Assembly: GCA_013817135.1 (NCBI GenBank)
Contig: JACDDF010000129.1
Coordinates: 1 to 6,655 of the forward strand
DNA from: Nitrospirales bacterium
GTDB lineage: Bacteria; Nitrospirota; Nitrospiria; Nitrospirales; UBA8639
DNA length: 6,655 bases
Reading direction: 5' to 3'
Part shown: positions 6,535 to 6,655 of the stretch, piece after piece
How positions within the stretch are numbered: position 1 is the stretch's first letter
How the letters are laid out: each line of letters begins with the position of its first letter
Position numbers and translations under genes: made by a program
The notes under the pieces: generated by a model
Told to the model about the DNA's origin: nothing
Databases searched by the model: none
Seen by the model: only the letters and a program-made list of their open reading frames with translations

Positions 6535-6655
6535 TTATTTCACCGTAAATCGTGCGATACAGAGGATTCGATCCGGTTCTTTCGAAGGGGCAACCACGAT
6601 CATCCATTCGCCGGTGTGTAAATCCGGATGTAGTGATTTCATGCTCCACATGCGA
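6535..6655 (-). CDS. possible C-terminal end of an unrecognised gene, cut by the window edge
   Basis: On the minus strand an open frame enters at base 6654 and runs 39 codons to a TAA at 6535-6537. The residues (for example HPDLHTGEWMIVVAP and DRILCIARFTVK) look like an alternating beta-strand protein rather than random translation, and the orientation matches the prenyltransferase downstream. I do not recognise the family. If the gene starts inside the window (ATG at 6649-6651 or 6640-6642), it would be a very small protein. Another minus-strand frame and a plus-strand frame are also open here, so the call rests on composition only. Confidence 0.35.
   Translation of the reverse strand, partial: RMWSMKSLHPDLHTGEWMIVVAPSKEPDRILCIARFTVK

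Noticed and set aside
6523..6536. Hairpin AACCC-CACA-GGGTT as a terminator of the partial minus-strand gene
   Set aside because: The stem is only five base pairs, overlaps the stop codon and is not followed by a T run on the minus strand.
6481..6621. Plus-strand ORF of 46 codons beginning at 6481 with GECECH
   Set aside because: It has no upstream ribosome site and a low-quality composition, and it overlaps the more protein-like minus-strand frame.
1..6655. CRISPR arrays, tRNA or rRNA genes, insertion sequences
   Set aside because: No regularly spaced repeats, transposase-like protein, long inverted repeats or RNA gene signatures were seen on either strand.

Overview
The window resembles a chromosomal segment of a Nitrospira-like (Nitrospirota) chemolithotroph. 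That assignment is inferred from gene content: a divergent cytochrome bd-like oxidase subunit, several membrane-attached c-type cytochromes, and a heme b protein of the ethylbenzene-dehydrogenase / nitrite-oxidoreductase gamma family lie side by side. The combination is typical of nitrite-oxidising or comammox Nitrospira. Base composition looks near half G+C by eye (not computed), lower than I recall for many freshwater Nitrospira, so a marine-type or other branch is possible.

Left and middle (1-5276, plus strand): one tight run of five genes. In order they are a 13-helix cytochrome bd-like subunit I, a two-helix monoheme cytochrome c, a three-helix monoheme cytochrome c, a secreted NxrC/EbdC-like heme b protein with a C-terminal membrane anchor, and a diheme c lipoprotein whose two heme domains are separated by a coiled coil. 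Gaps are 60, 28 and 44 bases, followed by a 4-base ATGA overlap. All four accessory proteins appear tethered to the membrane with their heme domains on the outer (periplasmic) face. Together they carry four c hemes and probably one b heme. No CydB, no long quinone loop and no molybdenum catalytic subunit is visible. The simplest reading (inference) is a membrane redox module that moves electrons between periplasmic carriers and the bd-like core, using cytochromes rather than quinol as the immediate partner. The operon may extend upstream of base 1.

Between the convergent transcription units (5277-5538) there is no gene. A weak hairpin follows the plus-strand operon, and a short hairpin followed by nine T residues faces the minus-strand gene.

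Right (5539-6655, minus strand): a complete UbiA-type prenyltransferase of quinone biosynthesis, preceded by a 144-base gap and by what may be the last 39 codons of another gene that begins outside the window.
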